Counted from the first letter of the stretch, positions 1-8,888 are shown. The stretch is 21,886 nucleotides of DNA from an uncultured Eubacteriales bacterium (GCA_900540545.1 UQGJ01000039.1:1-21886); one strand, 5' to 3'. The notes: generated by a model from the sequence alone, not told the origin. Translations and numbers: made by a program.

Positions 1-32
1 GCCTGAACGGCGGGGCGCGGGCTTTGATTCTG

Positions 33-770
33 CTATCCCATCTTCTGTGCGGAGACCAGCAGCATCATAGGGCGGCGCAGCTCGTCCCGCATACCCGGGA
101 CGGTGTCCAGCAGGGTCGGGTCCGGCTGGGGCTCCACAAGCCCCGTGATGGAGAAGCCGGTCCGCAGCAGGGTGTTGAGGTAGGTGGTCAGGGTCTTGTG
201 GTATTTGACCACATGCTCCCCCAGAAAGACGGCGTCCCGGACCCCCTCTTCAAAGTAGCGGTCCACCGGCCAGTGGTCCCGTCCCCCCGCCGGGTCGTAG
301 CTCCAGTCCTGGATGCCGTAGGCGGTGAACACCGGGTGTTCCACCGAAAAGACGAAGTCCCCGCCGGGCGCCAGGCAGCGGGCCACCCGGCGGCAGACGT
401 CCCCGAAGTCCGGGGTGTAGTGGAAGGCCAGGGAGCTGAGGACCACGTCGAAGGACGCCGGGGGGAAGTCCAGGTCCTCCATGGCCAGCCGCCGGTACTC
501 CACGTTGGGGAGGGCGGTCTTTTCCCGGGCCACGGAGAGCATCTTCTCCGAGATGTCTGTCCCCAGGACGGAGGCCGCCCCCTGCTCGGCGGCGTAGATG
601 CAGTGCCAGCCGAAGCCGCAGCCGATGTCCAGCACCCGTTTGCCTCGAAAGTCGGGCAGCAGCTTTTTCAGCTCATGCCACTCCCCCGCCGCGCTCAACC
701 CCTCCACGGACCGGGGGAAGCGGCTGTATTCGGCAAAAAATGCCTCGTCGTCATATTTGTTCTCTTTCAT
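33..770 (-). CDS. Class I SAM-dependent methyltransferase
   Basis: A 245-residue cytosolic protein predicted to transfer a methyl group from S-adenosylmethionine to an unidentified small molecule. The SAM-binding motif I, VLDIGCGFGWH, lies near residues 46-56, followed by an acidic motif II (LGTDIS) and the FDVVLSSLAFHY segment with the post-motif LAPGGDFVFSVEHPVF, the usual order in Methyltransf_11/25 proteins. The length is normal for a complete single-domain enzyme. The ATG at 770 is preceded by a strong purine-rich ribosome site (778-787), and a good promoter sits at 809-837. The gene is transcribed alone and divergently from HK1. The family does not reveal the substrate, and nothing nearby ties it to the signalling genes. 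The methyltransferase call is firm; the substrate is unknown. Confidence 0.9.
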   Translation of the reverse strand: MKENKYDDEAFFAEYSRFPRSVEGLSAAGEWHELKKLLPDFRGKRVLDIGCGFGWHCIYAAEQGAASVLGTDISEKMLSVAREKTALPNVEYRRLAMEDLDFPPASFDVVLSSLAFHYTPDFGDVCRRVARCLAPGGDFVFSVEHPVFTAYGIQDWSYDPAGGRDHWPVDRYFEEGVRDAVFLGEHVVKYHKTLTTYLNTLLRTGFSITGLVEPQPDPTLLDTVPGMRDELRRPMMLLVSAQKMG

Positions 771-808
771 CGAACACCCTTCTCCTCTCTTGTCATCCTT
801 CTTCCACT

Positions 809-837
809 AATCTAGCACACCACGTTTCCCCCGTCAA
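809..837 (-). promoter_or_regulatory. Promoter of the methyltransferase gene
   Basis: On the minus strand the -35 box TTGACG (832-837) is followed by a 17-base spacer and TAGATT (809-814), with an upstream TG giving an extended -10. The distance to the ATG at 770 is about 38 bases. Confidence 0.6.
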
Positions 838-914
838 TCCATCTCATCCGCCCCTCCGTCTCCCCCGCTTTCCGGCGCATCTGCCAAAAAGCTGACGGAA
901 GCGGCACCTTCTCC

Positions 915-943
915 TTGCTTTTGCGCCCGCTAACAGATATAAT
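915..943 (+). promoter_or_regulatory. Promoter of hybrid kinase HK1
   Basis: TTGCTT (915-920), a 17-base spacer and a consensus TATAAT (938-943) lie upstream of HK1. The expected 5' leader is about 40 bases. Confidence 0.65.
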
Positions 944-975
944 TTGAACGAGCATGATGAAAGAACACGGGATTC

Positions 976-983
976 AGAGGAGA
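976..983 (+). promoter_or_regulatory. Ribosome binding site that decides the HK1 start
   Basis: AGAGGAGA lies directly against the ATG at 985 (spacing about 2 bases) but 8 bases from the in-frame ATG at 991. The second ATG therefore has the normal spacing and is preferred. The same ATGAGCATG double start follows the ribosome site of the GntR gene at 9078. Confidence 0.55.
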
Positions 984-990
984 TATGAGC

Positions 991-3747
991 ATGGAGCAGC
1001 AGCACGGCGCCGGGGGATACGGCGCACTGGTCCACACGATGCCCGCCGCCGCGGTCTGCTGGCGGCTGGACGGGGACCTCACCATTCTGGAGGCCAACGA
1101 CCGCTTTTACCGCGGCACCGGCTATACGGAGCCGGAGTTCCGCGGCCGGTTCCCCACCCTCCGGGCCTACTACACCGACGCGCCCCAGGACTGGGACGGC
1201 CTGCTCCAGGCCCTCGCCCCCGTCCTGCACCAGGGGGGCCGGGAGGTGGAGCATACCCTCCGCCTGCCCCGGAAGGACGGGGCGGATGCCTGGGTCCAGG
1301 TCTCCGGCACGGTCCTGCCCCCGGCGGAGGGGGACCCGCCGGCCCTGCTGGCCGTCCTCACCGACGTCACCGCCCTGGTGCGCCAGCGTGAGGACCTGGC
1401 CGTCCAGTTTGAGAAAAAGTCGGCCAACTTCCAGTGGATGATGGACGAATACGTGGGCAACGTTTACGTCTGCGACATGGAGACCTACGAGCTGCTCTAC
1501 CTCAACCCCAACGCCTGCGCCACCCTCCAGCACACCAAGGAGGAGCTGGTGGGCCGCAAGTGCTACGAGGTCATCCAGGGCCGCACCTCCCCCTGCCCCT
1601 TCTGCACCAACGACCGCATCTGCGAGGAAGAGGTCTACGCATGGGAATTTGACAACCCCGTCCTGGAGCGGACCTTCAAAATCAAGAACCGGGTCATCCT
1701 CTGGAACGGGCGGCGGGCCCGTATCGAGCTCTCCCACGACATGTACAGCACCGAGTACAAGCTGGCCAAAAAGGACCAGGAGCGGGAGGCCATCCTGAAA
1801 ACCATCCCCGGCGGCTTCGTCCGGCTGGACGCCAGGGATGAGCACACTGTCCTCTGGTACAGCGAAACCTTTTTGGAGATGATCGGCTACACCAAGGAGC
1901 AGTTCGAGACCGAGCTCCACTCCCAGTGTGGCTATGTCCACCCGGACGACATGGCCAGGGCCCTGTCGCTGATGGAGAACGCCCGGCAGACCGGCCAGAG
2001 CGAGATCATGGAGGCCAGAATCCTCACCCGCAGCGGCGAGGAGCGCATCATGACCATCACCCTCTGCTACGTCAGCGCGGCCGACAGCTGGGACGGCCTC
2101 CCCTCCTTTTACAGCGTGGGCATCGACGTGACCCGGGACCGGATGGAGCAGCTCCGCCAGCGCCGGGCCCTGGAGGATGCCTATCAGGCCGCCAAGGTGG
2201 CCAACGAGGCCAAGACCAACTTCCTCTCCTCCATGTCCCACGACATCCGCACCCCCATGAACGCCATCATGGGCATGGCGGCCATCGCCCAGGCCAGCCT
2301 GTCCGCCCCGGACAAGGTCCACGACTGCCTGAATAAAATCAGCACCTCCAGCCGCCACCTGCTGAGCCTCATCAATGAGGTGCTGGACATGTCCCGCATC
2401 GAGAGCGGGAAAATCGACCTCATGCCAGAGGAGGTGGACCTGCCCGAGCTCATCCAGAGCGTGGCGGACATGTGCCGCCCCCTCCTGGAGGAGAAGGGCC
2501 AGAACTTCCACATCAGCGTGGGCATGGTGCGCCACGAGCAGGTGGTGGCCGACGGCGACCGGCTGAAGCAGGTGCTGATGAACCTGCTCTCCAACGCCAT
2601 CAAATACACCCCCGAGGGCGGGGACATCAGCCTGCGCATCCAGGAGCTGCCCGCCCAGGTCCCCCAGCGGGGCCAGTACGAGTTCATCTTCACCGACAAC
2701 GGCATCGGCATGTCCGAGGACTACCTCCCCCACATCTTCGAGCCCTTCTCCCGGGCGGAGGACTCCCGCATCAGCAAGATACAGGGCACCGGCCTGGGCA
2801 TGACCATCACGGAGAACATCGTCCGGATGATGAACGGCACCATCGAGGTCAGCAGCGCCCTGGGCCGGGGCAGCCGGTTCGTCGTCTCCGTCCCCCTGGA
2901 GCTCCAGGACAAGGAGGAGGACCGGGAGGCCGAGCTGGTGGGCTGCCCGGTGCTGGTGGTGGACGACGACCAGGTGGTGTGCGAGAGCGCCGTGGCCCTC
3001 CTCCAGGAACTGGGGATGCGGGGCTGCTGGGTCCTGTCCGGCCCGGAGGCAGTCCTCCGGGTGTCCGAGGCCCACGACCGGGCAGACGACTTCTTCGCCG
3101 TCATCCTGGACTGGAAGATGCCCGGCATGGACGGCCTGGAGACCCTCAAGGCCATCCGGGCCAGGCTGGGCGAGGACGTGCCCATCATCATCATCTCGGC
3201 CTACGACTACTCCGCCATCGAGTCGGAGTTCCTCCGGGCCGGGGCCGACGCCTTCATCACCAAGCCCCTGTTCAAGTCCAAGATGCTCCACGTGCTGCAG
3301 CTTTTCTGCGGCAGCAGGCCCGACGCCGGGCGGCCCTCCCCGGCGGCCCCCCGGACGGCCCTTCACGGTAAGCGGGTCCTGCTGGTGGAGGACAACGAGC
3401 TCAACCGGGAGATCGCCCTGGAGCTGCTGGAGATGCAGGGGCTGGCCGTGGACACGGCGGAGAACGGCCGGCTGGCGGTGGAGCGCTTCTCCGCCTCCGC
3501 CCCCGGCGGCTATGACGCCGTTCTGATGGACATCCAGATGCCGGTGATGAACGGCTACGAGGCCACCGCCGCCATCCGGGCCCTGGACCGGCCCGACGCG
3601 GCCACGGTCCCCATCCTGGCCCTGACGGCCAACGCCTTCACCGCCGACGTGAGCCGGGCCAGGAGCGTGGGCATGAACGACCACATCGCCAAGCCCATCG
3701 ACCTGGACCGCCTCCTGGACACCCTCCAGCGGTGGATCGGCGTCTGA
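991..3747 (+). CDS. Soluble three-PAS hybrid histidine kinase with two receivers (HK1)
   Basis: A 918-residue cytosolic sensor kinase with no membrane segment or signal peptide. Domain order: PAS (about 8-125), PAS (about 150-255), PAS_3-type (about 262-385), HisKA with the H-box SMSHDIRTPMNA (phospho-acceptor His417), HATPase_c with MNLLSNAIKY, DNGIGM and GTGLGM, then two intact receivers with acceptor Asp707 (ILDWKMPGMDG) and Asp847 (LMDIQMPVMNG). The second PAS carries a cysteine cluster, Cys191, Cys202-Pro-Phe-Cys205 and Cys211, that could bind a metal, cluster or heme or act as a redox switch; that is inference. There is no HPt domain, so phosphate must leave through a separate HPt protein. 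The gene stands alone with its own promoter and ends at a shared terminator. Start 991 is chosen by ribosome-site spacing; 985 is the alternative. Confidence 0.92.
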   Translation: MEQQHGAGGYGALVHTMPAAAVCWRLDGDLTILEANDRFYRGTGYTEPEFRGRFPTLRAYYTDAPQDWDGLLQALAPVLHQGGREVEHTLRLPRKDGADAWVQVSGTVLPPAEGDPPALLAVLTDVTALVRQREDLAVQFEKKSANFQWMMDEYVGNVYVCDMETYELLYLNPNACATLQHTKEELVGRKCYEVIQGRTSPCPFCTNDRICEEEVYAWEFDNPVLERTFKIKNRVILWNGRRARIELSHDMYSTEYKLAKKDQEREAILKTIPGGFVRLDARDEHTVLWYSETFLEMIGYTKEQFETELHSQCGYVHPDDMARALSLMENARQTGQSEIMEARILTRSGEERIMTITLCYVSAADSWDGLPSFYSVGIDVTRDRMEQLRQRRALEDAYQAAKVANEAKTNFLSSMSHDIRTPMNAIMGMAAIAQASLSAPDKVHDCLNKISTSSRHLLSLINEVLDMSRIESGKIDLMPEEVDLPELIQSVADMCRPLLEEKGQNFHISVGMVRHEQVVADGDRLKQVLMNLLSNAIKYTPEGGDISLRIQELPAQVPQRGQYEFIFTDNGIGMSEDYLPHIFEPFSRAEDSRISKIQGTGLGMTITENIVRMMNGTIEVSSALGRGSRFVVSVPLELQDKEEDREAELVGCPVLVVDDDQVVCESAVALLQELGMRGCWVLSGPEAVLRVSEAHDRADDFFAVILDWKMPGMDGLETLKAIRARLGEDVPIIIISAYDYSAIESEFLRAGADAFITKPLFKSKMLHVLQLFCGSRPDAGRPSPAAPRTALHGKRVLLVEDNELNREIALELLEMQGLAVDTAENGRLAVERFSASAPGGYDAVLMDIQMPVMNGYEATAAIRALDRPDAATVPILALTANAFTADVSRARSVGMNDHIAKPIDLDRLLDTLQRWIGV

Positions 3748-3760
3748 TACTATGAAACAA

Positions 3761-3792
3761 GGACGCGCCCAGCCTGACGGCTGGGCGCGTCC
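3761..3792. terminator. Shared bidirectional terminator between HK1 and HK2
   Basis: A perfect 14-bp inverted repeat, GGACGCGCCCAGCC and its complement, with a 4-base loop (TGAC). It is followed by a T-rich tract on the plus strand (CTCTTTATTTT) and by TTGTTT on the minus strand. It lies between the convergent stops of HK1 (3747) and HK2 (3805). Confidence 0.9.
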
Positions 3793-3804
3793 TCTTTATT
3801 TTCG

Positions 3805-6432
3805 TCAGGCGGGCGCAGAAAGCTCTTTGAGCAGCACCGCGCACAGCTGCTCCATGTCGATGGGCTTGCTCACGTGGGCGTTCATCCCGGCCGCCAGGGC
3901 GGCGGAGATGTCGTCGCTGAAGGCGTTGGCCGTGGTGGCGATGATGGGGATACTGGCCCCGTCGGCCCGGCCGCAGGTGCGGATGCGCCGGGTGGCCTCG
4001 TAGCCGTCCATCACCGGCATCTGGATGTCCATCAGAATGGCGTCGAACCGCCCCGGCTCCGCCGCCAGGAAGGCGTCCACCGCCTCCGCCCCGTCGGCGG
4101 CACAGACGGCCTCCACCCCGTTCATGGCCAGCAGCTCCACCGCGATCTCCCGGTTGAGCTCGTTGTCCTCGGCCACCAGCAGGCGCTTGCCCTTCAGGCC
4201 CTCCGCGCCGTTCTCCGGCCCCGGGGCGGCCGGGGCGCGCCCACGGCCCAGGGCGGCCCGGATGGCCGAATAGACCGAGTCGCGGTACAGGGGCTTGGGC
4301 AGGAAGGCGTCGGCCCCCACGGCCCGGGCCTCCTCCTCGATCTCCGTGGAGTCGTAGGAGGAAATCAGGATGATGGGCAGGTCGAAGCCCACGCTTTCCC
4401 GGATGCGGCGGGTCACCTCGATGCCGTCCATGTCCGGCATCTTCCAGTCCACCAGGCAGAAATCGAAGCCGGCGTTTTCCCGCTGGCCCCGGACCACCCG
4501 GTCCACGGCCTCGCCGCCGGTGGTGACCCACTCGGAGCGTATCTTGATTTTTTCCAGCAGGGCGCTCACCTCGGCGCACACCGTCTGCTCGTCGTCCGCC
4601 ACCAGGGCCCGGAGGCCCAGGTTGGCAAAGTCGGGCTGGGGCTGGGGCTGCTCGTCCCGCAGCATGGGCAGGTCCACGGTACACACCGTCCCCACCCCCG
4701 GCGCGCTCTGGATGTCGATGCGCCCGCTCATCAGCGTCACCAGGCTCTGGGTGATGGACATGCCCAGGCCCGTGCCGCCGTACCGGGCGGCGATGGAGGA
4801 ATCGGCCTGCTCGAAGGGCTTGAAGATGCGCCCAAGGGCCTCCGGGGTCATGCCGATGCCGTTGTCATCCACCACGAAGCGCAGGGTGTCGGTGTTCTGC
4901 TTGGAGGCGATGCGGGACACCGACAGCTTGACCCGCCCGCCGGGGGGCGTGAATTTCACCGCGTTGGACCCCAGGTTCAGCAAGATCTGGCTCAGCCGCA
5001 GGGGGTCGCCGATGTACTGGGTCTGCCCCTCGAAGCCCTCGATGACCTCGTCGAAGGCCACCCCCTTGGCCTTGGCCTGGGCGTAGATGGTGGAGACGAA
5101 GCTGTTGACCACCTGGGACAGGTCGAAGGGCTCCGCCTGCAGGGACATCTTGTCGCTCTCGATCTTGGACATGTCCAGCACGTCGTTGATGAGCATCAGC
5201 AGGTGCTTGGAGGAGAAGTTGATTTTGGTCAGGCAGTCCTCCACCTTGTCCGGCCGGTCCACCGAGGCCGCGGCGATGGTGGTCATGCCGATGATGGCGT
5301 TCAGGGGGGTGCGTATCTCATGGGACATGCGGGAGAGGAAGTCGCTCTTGGCCGCGTTGGCCCGCTCGGCGCTCAGCATGGCGTCCTGCAATGCCTGGCG
5401 GGACTTGATCTCCTCGGTGCAGTCGGACAGGACGCTGATGATCTGGGGGGCCTCCATGTAGTCCGTGCGGTAGATGCGCACCGACATCCAGCGCCGCTCC
5501 CGGTCGGACCGGGTGTACTCCACCGTCTTGAGGAAGGGGACCGCCCGGTCCCGGATGGCCGCCCGTATCTCGTCGGCGTCGGCCCGGGTGAAGCCCTGGT
5601 AGATGTCCTCCACCGTATGGATGGTATAGCCGGTCACCCGCTCCATGTTCAGCGAGGTATAATAGACCTCCCCCGTGTCCGCGTCCCGGATGAGAAAGGC
5701 GTCGTCAATGCTGGTGGAGAGGTTGTCAAAGAGGCGGCTGCGCAGGACCAACTCCCGCCGCTGCCGCCGCAGGGTGGCCTGGTTCACCGCCAGGGCAGCC
5801 GCCATCAGGCACATCAGGGCCACGGAACCGATGAGGGTGCTCTGCCGCATGGTCTCCGCCATCTGGCCGTACTGGACCTTTTTGTTCTGGGCGCTCTGGA
5901 TGATGCGGTCCAGCTGCCCCATGGCCCGTTCATACAGGGGATAGAGATGTTCCTCCTGATATGCCTCGACCGCGTCCAGGGAGCGCTCCCCCCCGGCAAA
6001 GGTCAGATAGACGTCCTGCTCGGCGCGGAGCTGTCCCAGGCTGTCCCCCAGGGCCTCCACGTCCGCCGGATTTCCAAGGTACAGGGCCTCCAGCTGCTCC
6101 ATGGGGGCCTCCGCCGCCTTGCGCAGCTCGGCCAGCGCCTCCCGCACCAGGGCCACGTCCGCCGGGCCGTTGTGGGTGGTCAGGCGCTCCGTCCGCACCC
6201 GCATCTCAGACAGATAGGTCTGCAGGTCCCCCGCCGCCGTCACCACCTCAAAGGGGTGGTCGGAGATGATCTCGATGTGTCCTGCCATCTCGTTGGCGCT
6301 CCACAGGGACATGATAAGATAGGCGACCATCAGGAGGATCAGGCCCACGGTACTCACCGTGCTGACCTTCCAAGTGGGGTCCTTTCCCCTCAGCCCCTGC
6401 ATGACGTCCTGCCGCTGTGCCTGCTTTGCCAT
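3805..6432 (-). CDS. Membrane hybrid histidine kinase with PAS and two receivers (HK2)
   Basis: An 875-residue membrane sensor kinase. TM helix 1 is about 23-43 and TM helix 2 about 194-216; the roughly 150 extracellular residues between them are rich in Leu/Ala/Glu and look all-helical, like a four-helix-bundle (4HB_MCP-type) sensor. Then come a PAS domain (about 232-340), HisKA with SHEIRTPLNA (His371), HATPase_c with DNGIGM and GTGLGM, and two intact receivers: Asp662 (LVDWKMPDMDG) and Asp802 (LMDIQMPVMDG). No HPt domain is present. It is the last gene of the HPt-regulator-kinase operon, starting 28 bases after the regulator's stop, with a GGAGAGG-like ribosome site. The natural reading is that HK2 sends phosphate through the HPt protein to the c-di-GMP regulator of the same operon. 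The ligand is unknown. Confidence 0.92.
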   Translation of the reverse strand: MAKQAQRQDVMQGLRGKDPTWKVSTVSTVGLILLMVAYLIMSLWSANEMAGHIEIISDHPFEVVTAAGDLQTYLSEMRVRTERLTTHNGPADVALVREALAELRKAAEAPMEQLEALYLGNPADVEALGDSLGQLRAEQDVYLTFAGGERSLDAVEAYQEEHLYPLYERAMGQLDRIIQSAQNKKVQYGQMAETMRQSTLIGSVALMCLMAAALAVNQATLRRQRRELVLRSRLFDNLSTSIDDAFLIRDADTGEVYYTSLNMERVTGYTIHTVEDIYQGFTRADADEIRAAIRDRAVPFLKTVEYTRSDRERRWMSVRIYRTDYMEAPQIISVLSDCTEEIKSRQALQDAMLSAERANAAKSDFLSRMSHEIRTPLNAIIGMTTIAAASVDRPDKVEDCLTKINFSSKHLLMLINDVLDMSKIESDKMSLQAEPFDLSQVVNSFVSTIYAQAKAKGVAFDEVIEGFEGQTQYIGDPLRLSQILLNLGSNAVKFTPPGGRVKLSVSRIASKQNTDTLRFVVDDNGIGMTPEALGRIFKPFEQADSSIAARYGGTGLGMSITQSLVTLMSGRIDIQSAPGVGTVCTVDLPMLRDEQPQPQPDFANLGLRALVADDEQTVCAEVSALLEKIKIRSEWVTTGGEAVDRVVRGQRENAGFDFCLVDWKMPDMDGIEVTRRIRESVGFDLPIILISSYDSTEIEEEARAVGADAFLPKPLYRDSVYSAIRAALGRGRAPAAPGPENGAEGLKGKRLLVAEDNELNREIAVELLAMNGVEAVCAADGAEAVDAFLAAEPGRFDAILMDIQMPVMDGYEATRRIRTCGRADGASIPIIATTANAFSDDISAALAAGMNAHVSKPIDMEQLCAVLLKELSAPA

Positions 6433-6460
6433 GACTTTTCCGCCTCTCCGCCCGAACCAT

Positions 6461-8527
6461 TCATGATAGGTCGCTCTCCATGGGGGAGAGGACCGACAGG
6501 GTACCCTTGACCGAGGAATCGTAGAAACAATAGCGCTTTCTGCCGTGCTGCTTGGCCGCGTACAGGGCCTGGTCCGCCCGGTGGAAGAGTACCTCGTAGT
6601 TCCGCCCGTCCCGGGGGCAGATGGACACGCCCATGCTCAGGGAGATCTCAAAGCGCTCATATTCCCCGCAGATGGACTGGAACAGCCGCTCCACGATGGA
6701 CTCCACGTCGCCGTCGCAGGGCGTGAAAATCAAAAACTCGTCGCCGCCGATCCGGGCGGCGATGTCCTCCTTGCGGATGTTCTGCACGATACGCCGGGCC
6801 ACCGCCTTCAGCACCCCGTCGCCGAACATGTGGCCGTACTGGTCGTTGGCGCTCTTGAACAGGTCCAGGTCCAGCAAAATCAGGGCGCACTGCCCCGCCC
6901 CGCCCCGGACCAGGGTCTGCTCGATCTGCTCCCGGGCGGACATGTGGTTGTGGAGCTTGGTCAGGGAGTCCTGCTCCGCCCGGGCCCTCAGCGCCTCCAT
7001 CTGGAGGCGCTCCTCGTGGACGTCGGAGAATTTGCCGATGGTCCCCGTCATCACGGCCGTCTCGTTCTCCACCCACAGGGGGCGGGCCACCACCTTGTAC
7101 CACCGGCGCTCGCCGCGGATATTCAGCTCGTAGGCGGCCTGGACGATGGGATTTTCCGGGGTGGCCGCCTTCAGGCGGCCGAACAGGTCGTTGAGGTCGT
7201 CGGGGGCGATGACCCGGTGCAGCTCCGGGTTGGTCTCCGGGTGGGCGATGATCTCCCCCAGACCCAGCTGGGCCGCGCCCCAGTCGGACAGGGTCATCAA
7301 ATCGGCGCTCAGGTTGTACTCATATTGTATCTCCTTGGACATGGAGGCGAAGAACTGGTACTTGGTCCGCTCCTGCTCCAGCAGGGACAGGGTCCGGCTG
7401 GAAGCCTTCCCGCTGCTCAATATCTGGTTGGAGATGCTGGCGGCCTCCGAGGCGGACACCTGGCCGGGGGTGAGCTTGGACATATCCTCGGCGATGCGGG
7501 GCCCCATCTCGATGAGGCACTGCCGCAGCAGGGGGCTGAAGGCTCCGCACTCCCCGTTGAGGATCATCCGCATGGCGGCCTCGTGGGTGTAGGCGGGCTT
7601 GTAGACCCGGTCGCTGGTCAGGGCGTCGTACACGTCGGCCAGGGCCACCACCTGGGCGGCGATTGGGATGTCCTCCCCCGCCAGCCCGTCCGGGTAGCCC
7701 CCGCCGTCGTACCGCTCGTGGTGCCAGCGGCAGATGTCGTGGGCCGTGCGCACCAGCTCTTCGTTCTGGCTGCACGGGGCATTCTCCAGCATCTGCGCCC
7801 CGATGACCGTGTGCCGCTTCATCTGCTCGAACTCCTCCGGCGTCAGCTTGCCGGGCTTGTTCAGGATGTCCTCCGGGATGGAGATTTTCCCGATGTCGTG
7901 GAGGGAGGAGGCGTTGGCGATGAGGGCGATCTGGGCCGCCGTCAGGTGGTAGCGGTCGGTCATCTGCGCCAGATGCCGCAGCAGCAGCTCCGTGATGGTG
8001 CGGATATGTAACACGTGCAGGCCGCTCTCCCCGTTCCGGAACTCCACGATGTTGGACAATATTTCCACCATCAGCAGGTTGTTGCGCTCCTTCTCCAAAA
8101 TCTGGTCTGTGACCATGCCCTCCAGCATCTTCTGCTTGGCGTAGAGCATGATGGTGTTCTTCACCCGGCGCTGGACCGTCTTTTCGTCAAAGGGGCGGCT
8201 GATGTAGTCGGTGGCCCCCAGGTCGTAGGCCCGGTCGATGTAGGCCGAGGAGGTCTCCGCCGAGATCATGATGACGGGCACACTGGCCAGCCAATCGCTC
8301 TTGCCCATGAAGGCCAGCACCTCGAAGCCGTTCATCTCCGGCATCATGATGTCCAGCAGGACCAGGGCGATCTCGCTGTGCTGCTTCTCCAGCACGGCCA
8401 CGGCCTCCAGGCCGTTGGCCGCCTCCAGCACCCGGTACTGGTCCGAGAGCATATCCGCCAGCATGGAGCGGTTGATCTCGGCGTCGTCCACGATCAGGAC
8501 CTGATAATTCCGTTCCGTGTCAGACAC
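6461..8527 (-). CDS. Response regulator with HD-GYP, PAS and GGDEF domains (c-di-GMP synthesis and breakdown)
   Basis: A 688-residue cytosolic regulator. Domain order: receiver (about 9-125, acceptor Asp59 in LLDIMMPEMNG), HD-GYP phosphodiesterase (about 165-345, His210-Asp211 in LHDIGKI and Gly277-Tyr278-Pro279 in HHERYDGGGYP), PAS (about 410-520) and GGDEF cyclase (about 525-680, intact GGDEF at 594-598). An RKED inhibitory site sits at 585-588, exactly five residues before GGDEF, the canonical RxxD I-site spacing. Both catalytic halves look active, so one phosphorylated protein could set c-di-GMP up or down. The GTG at 8527 is chosen because the receiver begins at once and because it overlaps the HPt stop by 8 bases, implying translational coupling. 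An upstream in-frame ATG at 8596 would add 23 residues unlike a receiver and overlap HPt far more. Confidence 0.92.
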   Translation of the reverse strand: MSDTERNYQVLIVDDAEINRSMLADMLSDQYRVLEAANGLEAVAVLEKQHSEIALVLLDIMMPEMNGFEVLAFMGKSDWLASVPVIMISAETSSAYIDRAYDLGATDYISRPFDEKTVQRRVKNTIMLYAKQKMLEGMVTDQILEKERNNLLMVEILSNIVEFRNGESGLHVLHIRTITELLLRHLAQMTDRYHLTAAQIALIANASSLHDIGKISIPEDILNKPGKLTPEEFEQMKRHTVIGAQMLENAPCSQNEELVRTAHDICRWHHERYDGGGYPDGLAGEDIPIAAQVVALADVYDALTSDRVYKPAYTHEAAMRMILNGECGAFSPLLRQCLIEMGPRIAEDMSKLTPGQVSASEAASISNQILSSGKASSRTLSLLEQERTKYQFFASMSKEIQYEYNLSADLMTLSDWGAAQLGLGEIIAHPETNPELHRVIAPDDLNDLFGRLKAATPENPIVQAAYELNIRGERRWYKVVARPLWVENETAVMTGTIGKFSDVHEERLQMEALRARAEQDSLTKLHNHMSAREQIEQTLVRGGAGQCALILLDLDLFKSANDQYGHMFGDGVLKAVARRIVQNIRKEDIAARIGGDEFLIFTPCDGDVESIVERLFQSICGEYERFEISLSMGVSICPRDGRNYEVLFHRADQALYAAKQHGRKRYCFYDSSVKGTLSVLSPMESDLS

Positions 8528-8888
8528 CCCCCGCCTGTTCCAGATAGGCGCGGATGGCTCCGGCGGTCCGGCTGTATTCCTGCCGCACCTGCTCATAGAG
8601 GTCCGCCGTCTGCCCGTCCGTCCCGCCGCCCCGAAGGTTTTCCGTCAGCGCGATGCAGGCGTCCCGCAGGGCCGTCAGACTCAGGTTCATGCTGATGCCC
8701 TTCATGGTGTGGACCGCCCGGAATGCCTCGTCCCAACGCCCCGCCTCCATGGCCGCGCAGAGCTGGTCGCAGCTCTGGTCCCGGAGGAACATGGACAGAA
8801 AGCGCACCACCCGCGCCTCGCTCATAAACCGGCGCATCACATCCTCATAATCCGCCCCCGCGGCGGCGTAGCATTTCCTCAAATCCAT
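8520..8888 (-). CDS. Stand-alone HPt phosphotransfer protein
   Basis: A 122-residue cytosolic protein with the HPt signature AVHTMKGISMNL; His60 is the predicted phospho-acceptor in the HxxKG context. It is mostly helical, as expected for an HPt four-helix bundle of about 100-120 residues. It should pass phosphate from a hybrid-kinase receiver to a regulator. It is the first gene of the operon HPt, REC-HD-GYP-PAS-GGDEF, HK2, and its stop overlaps the next start. The promoter is at 8924-8952 and the ribosome site (GGAGAG) lies 8 bases before the ATG. None of the four hybrid kinases carries an HPt domain, so this protein may serve several of them; that is inference. Confidence 0.9.
   Translation of the reverse strand: MDLRKCYAAAGADYEDVMRRFMSEARVVRFLSMFLRDQSCDQLCAAMEAGRWDEAFRAVHTMKGISMNLSLTALRDACIALTENLRGGGTDGQTADLYEQVRQEYSRTAGAIRAYLEQAGGV

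Noticed and set aside
844..3684. A 946-codon open frame on the minus strand opposite HK1
   Set aside because: It mirrors HK1 codon structure in GC-rich DNA (rich in Gly, His, Val, Asp), has no domain motif, and HK1 on the plus strand has unmistakable kinase and receiver motifs.
3874..6510. An 878-codon open frame on the plus strand opposite HK2
   Set aside because: Another antisense shadow; it runs through the kinase gene and past its start, with no family signature.
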